Assembly: GCA_016764915.1 (NCBI GenBank)
Contig: JAESQY010000163.1
Span: 1-32,056 of the forward strand
Direction of reading: 5' to 3'
Length of the DNA stretch: 32,056 bases
Source of the DNA: Aliivibrio sp.
GTDB taxonomy: Bacteria > Pseudomonadota > Gammaproteobacteria > Enterobacterales > Vibrionaceae
The notes beneath the pieces were generated by a model. That model had not been told where the DNA came from. It did no database searches and saw only the letters and a list, made by a program, of their open reading frames with translations. The position numbers and the translations under genes are program-made. This document shows, one piece after another, positions 5,263 through 13,316 of the stretch. Position 1 is the stretch's first letter. Each line of letters starts with the position of its first letter.

Positions 5263-7197
5263 ATGCGCAAATTAATAGAACTAATTTTAATCGCAGCTAT
5301 TTCCCTGAGTTCTTTTTCTACTTTAAGTGCCATTGTTGATTATCAGGCTGCCGCCGAGGATATTAATAATAGACTGAATAAGACTCTGGAACTGTATCAG
5401 TCAGGAGAGATTTCTCAGGCAAAGTCTAAGGTTCAGATGGCCTACTTTGATGTATATGAGAGCATTGAAGGTCCGATACGCATCAATTATTCACAAAAAT
5501 ACAGCTATCAATTAGAGGCTAAGTTCGGCGAAATTCGAAAAATGATCGCTGATCAGGAATCTGTTGAGAAGGTTAAGACTGAAATTGAATGGTTAAAAGC
5601 GGAAATAGCCACCGTTCCGGATATTCTTGCTTCTGGTCACCAGCTGGTCGCTGAAAATCAGAATCTCAATCAGGAGGATATTCTACCCTTTTGGCGTGAT
5701 CAGGTTCAGGAGATTGAACGCACCTTAAACGAAGCATTGAGCCATTATCGCGAGTCTGCGGAAGAGCCAGGAAATGCTGAAAAAAAGAGAGAAAAAGCCT
5801 ATGATCTGATCCAGATTGCTCAGTATGCCTCTTATAAAAACTCTGAACTTGAAACGGCTATCCGCTTACATCGATCAATGACCACGGCTGTGGAATATAA
5901 TAACAGTTTTAAAGCCATGACGAAGATCACCAAGGAAATATACAATCAACAGAAGTTGATTCAGTTTAGTTACGAGCTCTCAACCTTGGTTCAAAACCTT
6001 AAAGATGAACTGCCTGGTCTTCCTGCGACTCGTGATTCTCAGAATCCTCAGGATGAGATTGCGGTAGGTGTGCAGTTGAAGCAGAAAGACTGGACAGCTG
6101 TTGTTACTCAGATTAGCAGTGCGATCAGCGCATCCATCCAGCAATACAAAGAGGGGCAGATCGATCTGGCTATGATGGGGGTACAGGATGCCTACTTCGA
6201 TTTCTTTGAGATGTCGGGAATGGAAAATGCTATTGGCGCCCGCGATGCCAGTTTTAAGGCCGATTTGGAAGGTTACTTCACTCGTATGGTTGGCATGATG
6301 AAGTCAGGCATTGATGCTGATGAATTAGACTCCCAACTCAATCTATTGAGTGTTGATCTGAATAAGGGAGCGGATATGTTGTCACAAGGTGGCCACGGTC
6401 TGTGGGCTATGCTGATCGCTAGCTTTACCATTATTGTGAGAGAAGGTCTGGAAGCTCTGCTGATTGTTGCCGCTATTACAGCATATCTGATTAAGAATGA
6501 GTGTCAGGATAAATTATACATTATTAAAAATTCAGTGCTCGTTGGTTTGATTGCTAGCCTGATCACTGCCGGGATCTTCCAATGGCTGTTTACTAATGCA
6601 GGTGCAAGCCGGGAGTTGCTGGAGGGTATGACCATGTTGATGGCCGTTGTTGTCCTTTTCTTTATGAGCTACTGGCTACTTTCTAAAGTTGAAGCCGCTC
6701 AGTGGAAGAATTATCTGGAAAATAAACTTGGACAATCGTTAACCACAGGCTCTTTAGCTGGTCTCTGGCTTGCTAGTTTCCTAGCGGTATATCGAGAAGG
6801 CGCAGAAACTGTGTTGTTTTATTATGCCCTTGCCGCTGATGCAGATGCGACGAGCATCATGGGACTGTTTGCCGGACTGGCAATAGGCATCGTGGTTTTG
6901 GTTATCGTATTTTTTGTGATGCGACATAGTGTCGTTAAACTGCCACTGAAACCTTTCTTTATGTTCACTGGTGGTTTTATGTATTTCATGGCCTTTGTCT
7001 TTTCTGGCAAGGGTGTATTGGAGTTGATCGAAGGTAAACTCTTTGAGCCAACGCTTTTGGTATGGGCTCCTGAAATCAGCCTACTTGGTATATACCCATA
7101 TGCCGAAACTTTAATTCCGCAAATGTTACTTATTTTTGCTGCTGCTCTTGCCTTGGTGGTAATTAAACGACAGGGAAGCCAAGTACAGACAGCTTAA
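5263..7197 (+). CDS. FTR1-family high-affinity iron permease with large periplasmic domain
   Basis: Inner-membrane iron permease (644 residues), of the FetM / C. jejuni Cj1658 type rather than the short EfeU type. Residues 1-23 form a signal peptide. Residues about 24-380 are a helical periplasmic part containing two related segments, each with the motif AYFD..E (residues 60-66 and 310-316). The C-terminal third has about seven membrane helices and carries the two iron-binding motifs of FTR1 permeases, REGLE (393-397) and REGAE (511-515). In the family, the Glu residues of these motifs take part in iron translocation. It is the first gene after the Fur box and lies 34 bases before the P19 gene, its usual partner. 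GGA at 5254-5256 stands 6 bases before the ATG. Confidence 0.93.
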   Translation: MRKLIELILIAAISLSSFSTLSAIVDYQAAAEDINNRLNKTLELYQSGEISQAKSKVQMAYFDVYESIEGPIRINYSQKYSYQLEAKFGEIRKMIADQESVEKVKTEIEWLKAEIATVPDILASGHQLVAENQNLNQEDILPFWRDQVQEIERTLNEALSHYRESAEEPGNAEKKREKAYDLIQIAQYASYKNSELETAIRLHRSMTTAVEYNNSFKAMTKITKEIYNQQKLIQFSYELSTLVQNLKDELPGLPATRDSQNPQDEIAVGVQLKQKDWTAVVTQISSAISASIQQYKEGQIDLAMMGVQDAYFDFFEMSGMENAIGARDASFKADLEGYFTRMVGMMKSGIDADELDSQLNLLSVDLNKGADMLSQGGHGLWAMLIASFTIIVREGLEALLIVAAITAYLIKNECQDKLYIIKNSVLVGLIASLITAGIFQWLFTNAGASRELLEGMTMLMAVVVLFFMSYWLLSKVEAAQWKNYLENKLGQSLTTGSLAGLWLASFLAVYREGAETVLFYYALAADADATSIMGLFAGLAIGIVVLVIVFFVMRHSVVKLPLKPFFMFTGGFMYFMAFVFSGKGVLELIEGKLFEPTLLVWAPEISLLGIYPYAETLIPQMLLIFAAALALVVIKRQGSQVQTA

Positions 7198-7231
7198 ATG
7201 TTCATTACTTTATCAGAAGGAAATTGATCTT

Positions 7232-7750
7232 ATGTATAAAAAACTACTTATAGCTGTTGCAGTTGCACCACTGCTAGCCGCAACTGCCGCAACTGCAGGG
7301 GAGCAACCCGCAGGTGAAACGGTTGAAATGAACGGCATGGAAATTGCCGCCGTTTATCTACAGCCAGTGACGATGGAGCCCCAAGGTATGATGCGCGCTG
7401 CATCTAAATCTGAGGTTCATCTTGAAGCTGATATCCATGCCTTAGTGGGTAATAAAAATGGCTTTGGTGCTGGTGAGTGGATACCTTATCTGACTATTCA
7501 GTACAAGCTGAAAAATGTGGATACAGGCAAGATACAGGAAGGTACATTTATGCCAATGGTTGCGGCTGATGGCCCTCACTATGGTTCAAATATCAATATG
7601 TTAGGTGTTGGTAATTATGAACTGGCCTTCCATATCGAGCCACCTTCAAAAGCGGGTCTTTTGCGCCACACGGATGAAGAAACAGGTGTTGGTCGCTGGT
7701 TCAAGCCTTTTGATGCAAACTACAAGTTCAAATATGTTGGTTTGAACTAA
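7232..7750 (+). CDS. P19-type periplasmic copper/iron-binding protein
   Basis: 172-residue secreted protein of the P19/Tp34/FetP family, with a signal peptide ending at ATAATAG around residue 23. The family binds copper and assists uptake of iron by the adjacent FTR1 permease. The expected metal-site spacing is present: H63-x-E65, then M109 and H116 six residues apart in FMPMVAADGPHYGSN, and later His residues (H134, H146) of which one would complete the site. The C-terminal ETGVGRWFKPF is typical of the family. An AGAAGGA ribosome site lies about a dozen bases before the start. Pairing with the FTR1 gene is the hallmark of this uptake system in Campylobacter, E. coli F11 and others. Confidence 0.93.
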   Translation: MYKKLLIAVAVAPLLAATAATAGEQPAGETVEMNGMEIAAVYLQPVTMEPQGMMRAASKSEVHLEADIHALVGNKNGFGAGEWIPYLTIQYKLKNVDTGKIQEGTFMPMVAADGPHYGSNINMLGVGNYELAFHIEPPSKAGLLRHTDEETGVGRWFKPFDANYKFKYVGLN

Positions 7751-7835
7751 TACCGGATATGTACTTATATCATTAGCGGTACGGCCCTGATATTAGGGGT
7801 TGTGCCTCTTTAGATTTTGGATAAAGGGTAATGGA

Positions 7836-9239
7836 ATGAGTTTTTATCTTTCACAGGTCATCTCGGTTTTTCTGCTACCTGCTATGTTATTCGGACTGTT
7901 GTGGGCGAAAAAGGCCAACAAACACTATAAAAAACAGTTCTGGTTATCCCTGTGCGCAATACTGATAGGTACACTCACTTTTAAATGCCTTCCTTTTAGC
8001 CAGGTTTATGTCCTCGGTATTTCAAGCATTTATGCTGCTACGTTAGTTTTCGTTTTCCTTTATGCGTTAATTTTTCGAATCAACGGACCGTTGTTACTTT
8101 TCTGGCAGACTCTGATTATGGCATTGGCCGCTTTTATGTGGGCAAAAATAGCCAAACTGGAAATGCTAAGTGCTACCAATGTTATTAATACTGAATTTAT
8201 TGTCAACATCACCGCACTGTTTATTGGATTCTCACTGATCGCCTTTATGCAGGTTATGTCCAGTAAAGTGATGCTCGGAAGAGGTCGGTTACTGAGCAAG
8301 TTTATTTTGACTATTTTAGTTATTATTGCACTGCTACCACTCTCAGGTGAGATGATTTTGGCATCTATGAAGCTGCAACTAATTGATCTTACTCGTGGAT
8401 CACTTAGCTATGTGTCCAGAGTTACAAACTTCTATTGGGTATACTCTTACTTTGTGTTGAGTCTTGGTTTTCTTAGTGTAGTGGTACTTTATCGCGAAGA
8501 TGTAACTCCGTTGAAGCTTCAAATAAAAGCGATCAATGGTGCAATCAGTAGACGCAAAGCTCAGGCTGTCATTAATCATTACACGGCCACTGCGAAAACC
8601 TACGGTCTTATTTTGTGCATCATTCTGAGTAGCCTTTTCTATTGGGACATGGTTGCGTCTCAGCCGTTAAAGCGATCTCCAGCCACGCGTATAGAGCTAT
8701 CAGTGGATAAATTGGTTCATATTCCGATCTCTGAGCAGGTGTTGGATGGCAATATACACCGCTTCGAATGGGTTGCCAGTGACGGTAAGCTAGTTCGTTT
8801 TTTTGTTATTGATCGTTATCCAGGTGAACAGAAATTTGGTGTGGTATTTGACGCTTGTATGTTATGTGGTGACGCTGGTTATATCCAGTCGGGTGAGCAA
8901 GTTATTTGTCTGGCCTGTGGGGTGCATATTTTCATTCCTTCTATTGGTAAATCTGGAGGTTGTAACCCGATCCCAATTCCAAATTGGCGGCATGAGGGGG
9001 GGGAGATCCTGATCACTCAGAAAACGTTAGAAAGTGGATTACAGTACTTTAGTGATGTGGTTGAAATTATTGCGTTCGATCCAGTAACGGGTGAAGAACT
9101 CAGTAATATTGGTGCGGAATACACTTACTTATTTGGTGGAAAAACCTACTTCTTTATCACGGAGGGATCTTATGAGGCCTTCCGTGCAGATCCTTGGAAG
9201 TATGTTGGTGAAGAACCTTTTGAACCGTTAGGAGAATAA
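7836..9239 (+). CDS. DUF2318 Fe-S membrane protein of the FTR1/P19 operon
   Basis: 467-residue membrane protein. The N-terminal 300 residues contain about eight hydrophobic helices. The C-terminal part is the DUF2318 domain with C341-x-x-C344, C358-x-x-C361 and a further Cys at 376 in GKSGGCNPIPI, suited to bind a metal or Fe-S centre. The homologue in the C. jejuni operon is Cj1660; a role in moving electrons across the membrane for iron handling is inferred. I chose ATG 7836 because AAGGG (7824-7828) sits 7 bases before it; an upstream in-frame TTG at 7800 has no such site. A run of eight G (8996-9003) lies within the frame at the codons for Glu-Gly-Gly. The stop is 2 bases from the next gene. 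Confidence 0.88.
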   Translation: MSFYLSQVISVFLLPAMLFGLLWAKKANKHYKKQFWLSLCAILIGTLTFKCLPFSQVYVLGISSIYAATLVFVFLYALIFRINGPLLLFWQTLIMALAAFMWAKIAKLEMLSATNVINTEFIVNITALFIGFSLIAFMQVMSSKVMLGRGRLLSKFILTILVIIALLPLSGEMILASMKLQLIDLTRGSLSYVSRVTNFYWVYSYFVLSLGFLSVVVLYREDVTPLKLQIKAINGAISRRKAQAVINHYTATAKTYGLILCIILSSLFYWDMVASQPLKRSPATRIELSVDKLVHIPISEQVLDGNIHRFEWVASDGKLVRFFVIDRYPGEQKFGVVFDACMLCGDAGYIQSGEQVICLACGVHIFIPSIGKSGGCNPIPIPNWRHEGGEILITQKTLESGLQYFSDVVEIIAFDPVTGEELSNIGAEYTYLFGGKTYFFITEGSYEAFRADPWKYVGEEPFEPLGE

Positions 9240-9241
9240 TT

Positions 9242-10669
9242 ATGTTGTTCACTATGCTTCGCCAGTCCTGGATGCATGACAGAGGACGAAAACTATTGGC
9301 CATTACGACTGTATTTCTCGCTTCCGGTTTGATCTCTGCCTTGTTGGCCATTTCGATCAATATCGGCGATAAAATGTCGATGGAAATGAAAAGTTATGGC
9401 GCGAATATCGAGATATCGCCAGATGGTCAGATTGAACTGCCTGAGATATTGAGTGCTCAAGCAACCATGTTAGATAAAAAAGATTTACTGGCCGAGAAAG
9501 AGCTGCCTAATATTATGGATATTTTTTGGCGTAATAATATTATTGGTTTCGCCCCATTTGTACGCGGGAAAGTGACGGTAGTAGGTGCACATACTGTTGA
9601 AAATATCGATCTGGTTGGTACCTTCTTTGATAAGCAGATCGCTGTGCCGGATGAACCTGAATATCACACCGGTAATAAGATTATCTCTACTTACTGGCAG
9701 ATTTTAGGCGATTGGCCGGATGATCAGACTAATCAGGCTTTGGTCGGTACAACCATTGCGCAAAATCAGGGCTGGAAAGTTGGCGATATTCTGCAACTGA
9801 AGGGCAGTGATGGTCTGCAGATAAGTGTCAATGTTAGTGGGATTCTGATTAACGGATCTTCCGATGAAAACGCTATATTGGTACCATTAAATATTGGTCA
9901 GGCATTGTTCGGTCTGGAAGGGCGAGTACATAGTGTCAAAGTGTCGGCACTGACGGTTCCGGAAAACGCTCTGTCTAAAAAAGCACGAGAAAACCTAGAG
10001 TCTCTTGATTCCGATGAATATGACTTATGGTTTTGTACTGCTTTTGTCTCTTCGATCTCTTTCCAGTTAGAAAGTGCGATGAACAGTGCGATTGTAAAGC
10101 CGTTATGGCAGGTCGCAGCATCGGAAGGTATTGTGATTGGAAAAATCCAGAGCCTACTGTTTGTCGTGACATTCTCAGCCTTGATTGCAGCCGCTATGGG
10201 GATCGCATCTCTTATGACTAACGCTATCTTGCAAAGATCAAAAGAGATAGGTTTGATGAAATCCTTGGGAGCCCATAATTGGCAGGTTTATATGCTGTTC
10301 TATTCAGAATCCATCTTATGCGGACTTTTAGGCGGTCTGCTGGGCTGTCTGGCTGGCTGGGGACTGTCAAAAGTGATGGGTTATGCTTTGTTTGGTTCTA
10401 TCATCGGTTTTAACTGGATAATTGTGCCGATGGTGTTGTTCATCTCTGTCATTATTACGGTGATTGGAACTTATTTCCCTTCACGTCGTATCGCTTCGTT
10501 ATATCCAATTGAGGTGCTGTATGGCCGTAAATACAAATATGTCTATGCGCACAATCTTGATTGTTCGTTCGTTGAGACTGCGTCTACAGCGGGTATTGGT
10601 GGTGTTTTCTGCCCTTACTGTTGGGGCGGCGATTATAACGGCCATGGCGGGGGTCTACTTCGATATTAA
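9242..10669 (+). CDS. FtsX/MacB-type ABC permease 1 of the iron operon
   Basis: Inner-membrane permease with the MacB/FtsX layout: one N-terminal helix (about residues 18-40), a periplasmic domain of about 250 residues, and three C-terminal helices, with LQRSKEIGLMKSLGA as the typical coupling segment facing the ATPase. GGAG at 9231-9234 supports the start. The family-like part ends near SLYPIEVLYGRK, around 10530. The remaining 45 or so residues read through the 5' part of the next gene in another frame and look unlike a real domain, so the natural stop may have been lost. It forms a transporter with the second permease and the ATPase. The substrate is not known; the genetic context points to iron uptake. 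Confidence 0.88.
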   Translation: MLFTMLRQSWMHDRGRKLLAITTVFLASGLISALLAISINIGDKMSMEMKSYGANIEISPDGQIELPEILSAQATMLDKKDLLAEKELPNIMDIFWRNNIIGFAPFVRGKVTVVGAHTVENIDLVGTFFDKQIAVPDEPEYHTGNKIISTYWQILGDWPDDQTNQALVGTTIAQNQGWKVGDILQLKGSDGLQISVNVSGILINGSSDENAILVPLNIGQALFGLEGRVHSVKVSALTVPENALSKKARENLESLDSDEYDLWFCTAFVSSISFQLESAMNSAIVKPLWQVAASEGIVIGKIQSLLFVVTFSALIAAAMGIASLMTNAILQRSKEIGLMKSLGAHNWQVYMLFYSESILCGLLGGLLGCLAGWGLSKVMGYALFGSIIGFNWIIVPMVLFISVIITVIGTYFPSRRIASLYPIEVLYGRKYKYVYAHNLDCSFVETASTAGIGGVFCPYCWGGDYNGHGGGLLRY

Positions 10670-11657
10670 TCAGAAGATGAGCCATGAACTTCGAAATTAT
10701 GGTGCCAACTTTTTTGTCGGACCGGGTAAGCAGCCTTTTATTCGTGATGAACAATATTTGGAAATGACTCGACTAGCACCTAATAACAGTCTGGTCGCTT
10801 CTAGTCCTTATCTTTATGGGATGGTTCAGGCCGATCTGGAAAAAATTGTTCTTATGGGGGCTGATTTTTCTCAGTTAAAAAACCTGGTTCCTTATTGGCA
10901 GGTAAAGGGTAAATGGATTGGTGTCTCTTTTGATGAACGCAATGCCATGATAGGCAACAAATTGGCGGCGAAGTTAGAGCTGAAATTGGGTTCAAGAATT
11001 AACATCATGAAGGATGGAGAAAGGCGAAGTTTTGTTATAAAAGGTATCATTGAATCCGGTGCCTCAGAAGATAACTACTTGATTGTTAATATACCAGTAG
11101 TGCAAGATTGGCTGGATAAACAAGGACATATCAACTACGCAATGTTTAGCCTAGCGAACGATGAAGGGCAAGTTGAACGGTACACACACATTCTGCGGCA
11201 GAAATACCCTGAGCTGAATATCCGGCCAATACGCAAGGTTTCTGCCTCGGAAGGTAAAGTATTGGATAAGATAAAACTGCTTATGGGTGTGGTGGCATTC
11301 GTGATTCTTATCCTTTCAACGTTGTGCGTGAATACGACGTTGACCGCAATGATTTCAGAGCGTCGTTATGAATTCGCCCTGCAAAAGGCCTTAGGGGCTT
11401 CACACAAAGCCATTACTCATCAGATTTTAATGGAAACCATTATTATGACTACTGCTGCCATCTTTGTTGGTTTAGCTTTAGGTTATCTGTTAGCGCAGAT
11501 TCTGGGACAGACTGTGTTTAACTCGACCATTGATCTGCGGTTACCCGTCTTTGTCATAACGCCTATTTTATCTATTATTGCCGCTCTTGTCGCCGCGATA
11601 GTTCCGACAATCAGAGCAATGAACGTCGATCCAGCCAAAGTCTTAAAAGGAGAATAA
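10521..11657 (+). CDS. FtsX/MacB-type ABC permease 2 of the iron operon
   Basis: 378-residue second permease, similar in layout to the first. It has an N-terminal helix (VVFSALTVGAAIITAMAGVYF), a periplasmic domain starting with ELRNYGANFFV, and three C-terminal helices after the coupling segment SERRYEFALQKALGAS. The shared phrase SYGANIEI / NYGANFFV shows the two permeases are paralogues that probably form a heterodimer. I chose ATG 10521 because GAGG (10511-10514) is 6 bases before it. The open frame can be extended upstream to 10464, but that part lies inside the conserved end of permease 1. This start gives a 149-base overlap with permease 1 as read to its stop. Confidence 0.87.
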   Translation: MAVNTNMSMRTILIVRSLRLRLQRVLVVFSALTVGAAIITAMAGVYFDINQKMSHELRNYGANFFVGPGKQPFIRDEQYLEMTRLAPNNSLVASSPYLYGMVQADLEKIVLMGADFSQLKNLVPYWQVKGKWIGVSFDERNAMIGNKLAAKLELKLGSRINIMKDGERRSFVIKGIIESGASEDNYLIVNIPVVQDWLDKQGHINYAMFSLANDEGQVERYTHILRQKYPELNIRPIRKVSASEGKVLDKIKLLMGVVAFVILILSTLCVNTTLTAMISERRYEFALQKALGASHKAITHQILMETIIMTTAAIFVGLALGYLLAQILGQTVFNSTIDLRLPVFVITPILSIIAALVAAIVPTIRAMNVDPAKVLKGE

Positions 11658-11658
11658 A

Positions 11659-12336
11659 ATGTCGTCTTATGCAATTGAAACTAAGGGACTCTGTAAGCAT
11701 TTTGGTCAAGTGAAAGCTCTGGATAACATCAATATTTCTATTAAATATGGAGAGTTTGTGGCCATCATGGGCGCTTCTGGTTCCGGTAAAACGACGCTGA
11801 TGAATATCCTCAGTTGTCTGGATACAGCAACAGGGGGCAAAATTATTCTTGATGGCCAAGATGCCGCTCAACTGGATGAAGATGGTAGACGCACTTTCCG
11901 TGCAGAGAAGATAGGCCTTCTATTCCAGCAGTTCCATCTTATTCCTTATCTGACTGCGCTGGAAAATGTAATGCTGGCACAGCATTACCATAGCATAACG
12001 GACGAAGATGCGGCAGTTGCGGTACTTGAAATGGTGGGCTTAGGGCCTCGCCTCGATCATTTGCCCAGCCAGCTTTCCGGTGGTGAGCAGCAGCGAGTCT
12101 GTATCGCTCGTGCATTGGTTAACGAGTGTCCAATTCTCTTTGCGGATGAGCCGACGGGTAATTTGGACGAAGAGAATGAACAGATAGTACTGGATATATT
12201 TAAAAAACTGCATACACAAAATCGCACCATTATTATGGTGACGCACAATCCAGCATTAGGAAAATATACAGATCGCATTATCCGTCTGCAGCATGGTAAA
12301 TATGCAGGGGAGGAGATTCCGGATGTTGTTTCATAG
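11659..12336 (+). CDS. ABC transporter ATP-binding protein (LolD/MacB type)
   Basis: 225-residue cytoplasmic ATPase with every expected motif. Walker A is GASGSGKTT (residues 38-46), the Q-loop is in [12 protein letters not shown], the signature is LSGGEQQR, Walker B is ILFADEP followed by TGNLDEEN, and the switch His is in VTHNP. It belongs to the LolD/MacB/FtsE-like group that works with FtsX-type permeases and usually drives mechanical work on periplasmic partners rather than simple transmembrane import. It would energise the two permeases just upstream. The ribosome site AAGGAG lies inside the end of permease 2, and the genes are 1 base apart, so they are translationally linked. Confidence 0.93.
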   Translation: MSSYAIETKGLCKHFGQVKALDNINISIKYGEFVAIMGASGSGKTTLMNILSCLDTATGGKIILDGQDAAQLDEDGRRTFRAEKIGLLFQQFHLIPYLTALENVMLAQHYHSITDEDAAVAVLEMVGLGPRLDHLPSQLSGGEQQRVCIARALVNECPILFADEPTGNLDEENEQIVLDIFKKLHTQNRTIIMVTHNPALGKYTDRIIRLQHGKYAGEEIPDVVS

Positions 12337-12820
12337 GATATGGGTCACTGCCTGCTTATTGGCATCAATATTTATTTTATCTGGTTGCAAAGAAGAAGTG
12401 GCGAAGGTCGGAGCTTCAGCTCCTTCCATCGCAGTCTTTGATGCACAGAAAAACCCGATCAAGTTGAGTGATTTTAAAGGCAAGCCTGTGGTGTTGGAGT
12501 TTTGGTCGGTCACTTGCGGATCTTGTTTGGCCATGATGGCGGAGTGGGAAAAACTCACCAAGTCTAGACCGGATGACGTTGCCGTGATCGGCATCAATAT
12601 AGATAAAAAAGAGTTTGATTTAGAAGCCTTTTCCCAAAAACAGGGCTTCACCTTTCCGCTGGGTTTTGACCAGTTGGGGATTACACAAGAGCGTTATTTA
12701 ATCTCCGTAACACCGACCACCTATTTTGTGAATAAGAAGGGGAAAATCACTAAGATGCATGTGGGCTTTGCTATCAATATGAATCTAAACAAGTATGTCG
12801 ATGAATTATTAATAAACTAA
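12323..12820 (+). CDS. TlpA/ResA-like thioredoxin lipoprotein
   Basis: 165-residue thiol-disulfide protein of the TlpA/ResA group. It has a lipoprotein signal (LSGC, lipidated Cys at residue 22), then a thioredoxin fold with the active pair C65-G-S-C68 in FWSVTCGSC, and the cis-proline loop VTPTTYFV. Such proteins reduce disulfides or keep metal-binding Cys and Met sites in apo-proteins ready. The start at 12323 is chosen for GGAGGAGA at 12309-12316; a longer frame from 12293 lies inside the ATPase gene. It overlaps the ATPase gene by 14 bases. Thioredoxin genes also close the C. jejuni P19 operon. A role in reducing the DUF2318 protein or the copper chaperone is inferred. Confidence 0.87.
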   Translation: MLFHRIWVTACLLASIFILSGCKEEVAKVGASAPSIAVFDAQKNPIKLSDFKGKPVVLEFWSVTCGSCLAMMAEWEKLTKSRPDDVAVIGINIDKKEFDLEAFSQKQGFTFPLGFDQLGITQERYLISVTPTTYFVNKKGKITKMHVGFAINMNLNKYVDELLIN

Positions 12821-12834
12821 CTAGGGAAAATAAG

Positions 12835-13296
12835 ATGCATAACAAACTACTATCTGTCATTACGTCAGCCATTTTGGTTTTTTCAGCATTGGTGTCAACC
12901 GCTCAGGCCGAAAACCAAAATCTGGCAAAACAGATTGAGATTGAAAATCCAGTTGTCATGCAATTGGCTCAAGGAGCAAAAGGGACAGGCAGTAAGATGA
13001 CTATCCACAATAATACGGATGAAGATTTGATTATTGAAAGCTTCTCTTCAGAGCTCTTTAAAATGACGATGCTGCATAGCACCAAATACGAAAGCGGTAA
13101 GCGGGTTATGTTTGAGATTCAAAGCATTACTATCCCAGCGCATAAAAAGCTGGCATTGACGCCTAACACTCATCATCTGATGCTGTTCAATCCTCTCCGT
13201 AAGTTAGTGCTGGGTGAGTTTTTAACCTTGAAAGTAACAACCAATCAGGGAAAATTCGATATTATCGCTCAGGTTGTCCCTAGACGTCTGAAATAA
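12835..13296 (+). CDS. PCuAC-like periplasmic copper chaperone
   Basis: 153-residue secreted protein with a signal peptide ending at AQA (residue 25). It fits the PCuAC family: residues H81, M92, H114 and M116 keep the exact H-x10-M-x21-H-x-M spacing of the Cu(I) site, within MLHSTKYESG, VMFEIQS and HHLMLF. PCuAC proteins usually load the CuA centre of cytochrome oxidase. Here the gene lies within the iron operon, 14 bases after the TlpA-like gene, so loading of the copper protein P19 is a reasonable inference. The cox cluster 2.4 kb downstream is an alternative client. AGGG at 12823-12826 supports the start. Confidence 0.85.
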   Translation: MHNKLLSVITSAILVFSALVSTAQAENQNLAKQIEIENPVVMQLAQGAKGTGSKMTIHNNTDEDLIIESFSSELFKMTMLHSTKYESGKRVMFEIQSITIPAHKKLALTPNTHHLMLFNPLRKLVLGEFLTLKVTTNQGKFDIIAQVVPRRLK

Positions 13297-13316
13297 CTAT
13301 TAGAATAAGTAATAAA

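Noticed and set aside
10464-10520. Upstream extension of permease 2 to 10464
   Set aside because: This stretch codes in another frame for the conserved FPSRRIASLYPIEVL end of permease 1, and the ribosome site fits ATG 10521.
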